From DATFVA01 sp963711455 (GTDB taxonomy: Bacteria; Bacteroidota; Ignavibacteria; Ignavibacteriales; Ignavibacteriaceae): a DNA stretch of 64,000 nt. The stretch spans positions 248,001 to 312,000 of the forward strand of contig CAVQEH010000002.1 in assembly GCA_963711455.1 (NCBI GenBank), in the 5' to 3' direction. The notes under the pieces are model-generated. The model was not told where the DNA came from, did no database searches, and saw only the letters and a program-made list of their open reading frames with translations. Numbering within the stretch: position 1 is the stretch's first letter; each line of letters begins with the position of its first letter. The position numbers and the translations under genes were made by a program. This document shows positions 63,068 through 64,000 of this stretch, piece by piece.

Positions 63068-64000
63068 TTGATCTCCATAAATGATGCACATTCCGGTATT
63101 TTATGGTCAGCTGTCTCGCGGATAACCATTCATATTTTTCAATTCATAACTTTAATAATTTTAGCACGATTACTTGACCCCAAAGAATTTGGTTTAATTA
63201 CTGCATCACTGGTCGTAATAGGTTTTTTAACCATATTTCGAGATTTAGGGATATCTTCTGCAATTATTCAAAAAACGGAGCTAAATGATAAGCTAATAAA
63301 TAGTGTTTATTGGATCATAATAATAATTGGGATTATGATGAATTTGTTTTTATATTTTTCAGCACGTATGATTGCAGAGTTTTATAACGCAGTTGAATTG
63401 ACTGACATTTTAAAAGTAATGTCATTTAGTTTTACAATCACGAGCCTCAGCATAATCCATCAGGCATTACTGGAAAAAGAACTAAAATTTAAACAACTTG
63501 CAATATATGAAATGATTGCAGTAATTTTAAGTTCAATTTGTGCTATTACTTTAGCTTTATTGAATTTTGGAGTTTGGAGCTTAGTAACTCAGGGCTTAGT
63601 AAATGCAACTGCAATTTCATTCATTTTGTGGATAAAAAGTCCTTTCAAACCTAAATTTATTTTTTCCATATCAGAAATTAAGCCAATATATAAGTTTAGT
63701 GTAAACCTTTTCCGGATTTAATATCCTGAACTATTTTGTAAGAAATGCTGATTATGTTTTAATTCAAAAATACCTGGGGGAACAGCAGCTCGGATTTTAT
63801 AACATAGCTTACAGAGTTATGCTTTATCCATTACAGAATATAACAGCAGTATTTTCAAGAGTAATGTTTCCAGTATATTCTAAACTTCAGAATGATCATA
63901 CAACAATCAGAGATATGTATCTGAGACTCACAAATAATATTGCCTTATTGTCATTTCCACTTATGTTGTTTATTACTGCTTCAGCTGATATTCTTCTGTT
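63068..64000 (+). CDS. Polysaccharide flippase (WzxC-like), frameshifted, 3' partial
   Basis: A MOP-family flippase starting TTG at 63068, with several membrane helices; LARLLDPKEFGLITASLVVI is typical of the WzxC-like branch. The first frame stops at 63721 in FSVNLFRI. The next frame continues with FNILNYFVRNADYVLIQKYL, a perfect fit for the family's next segment. Removal of one C near 63712 would join them as FSVNLFGFNIL. The gene runs past the end of the window. The single-base insertion is either a consensus error or a real mutation. Confidence 0.85.

Noticed and set aside
1..64000. CRISPR array, prophage, tRNA or rRNA genes.
   Set aside because: No regularly spaced direct repeats, no phage structural or integrase-tRNA junction, and no tRNA-like or rRNA-like sequence were noticed on reading both strands.

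Overview
The window is AT-rich, gene-dense bacterial chromosome. Gene content points to the Ignavibacteria/Chlorobi-Bacteroidota assemblage: a DUF3098 protein, DUF4159 and DUF4175 proteins, a BatA-type VWA membrane protein, a mitochondrial-type aconitase, a long IspH, AAGGA-like ribosome sites and many TTG/GTG starts. This placement is inference from gene families; no rRNA or tRNA gene was seen. There is no phage module, CRISPR array or plasmid backbone.

Layout. (1) 1-5.5 kb is the end of a surface-polysaccharide locus: flippase, NoeA-like methyltransferase, glycosyltransferase, GNAT and DegT aminotransferase. (2) 5.65-7.02 kb is a decayed IS element with recognisable inverted repeats. (3) 7.2-9.8 kb holds two tandemly duplicated beta-propeller lipoproteins. 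(4) 9.9-17.1 kb, mostly minus strand, has a glycosyltransferase, HflX, a frameshifted BatA-like protein and aconitase. (5) 17.3-21.6 kb has a sigma-54 activator with its own candidate sigma-54 promoter, then three PilV/PilW/PilX-like genes. (6) 21.7-28.5 kb is the most unusual part. A GroES-like protein and a type III polyketide synthase/methyltransferase/flavoprotein operon are divergent from a MIO-family ammonia-lyase with an Ala-Cys-Gly cofactor triad. Next come a GxxExxY cassette between inverted repeats and RmuC. (7) 28.7-35.8 kb has a GNAT, an EVE protein, a 1-Cys peroxiredoxin, DUF4159-DUF4175 and a CDF transporter. (8) 36-41 kb is a signalling island: PAS histidine kinase, sigma-54 regulator, STAS protein and a double-receiver PP2C phosphatase. 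(9) 41-48.7 kb is mainly housekeeping: RF1, IspH, a sugar nucleotidyltransferase, MetK-AhcY, an AlaX-like editing protein and a SpoVG-like protein. (10) 48.9-57.6 kb has a penicillin-acylase homologue, a small beta-barrel protein, then a tight operon metF - Gfo/Idh/MocA - class II aldolase - ddl - ftsB-like - rarA. (11) 57.6-61.4 kb, minus strand, has a GT39 mannosyltransferase-like protein, DprA, an orphan EutN/CcmL shell protein and DUF3098, behind a structured leader. (12) From 61.8 kb a second polysaccharide locus begins (Wzz-like protein, flippase).

Connections. MetK-AhcY and MetF supply and recycle methyl groups. Phenolic-lipid type chemistry is likely from the type III PKS operon. Surface polysaccharide genes lie at both ends.

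Sequence quality. Several otherwise conserved genes (BatA-like, GxxExxY, RmuC, the terminal flippase, perhaps a small membrane protein at 42.2 kb) are broken by a single-base indel. Either the consensus carries indel errors or these genes are decaying. They are described as one gene with a frameshift.
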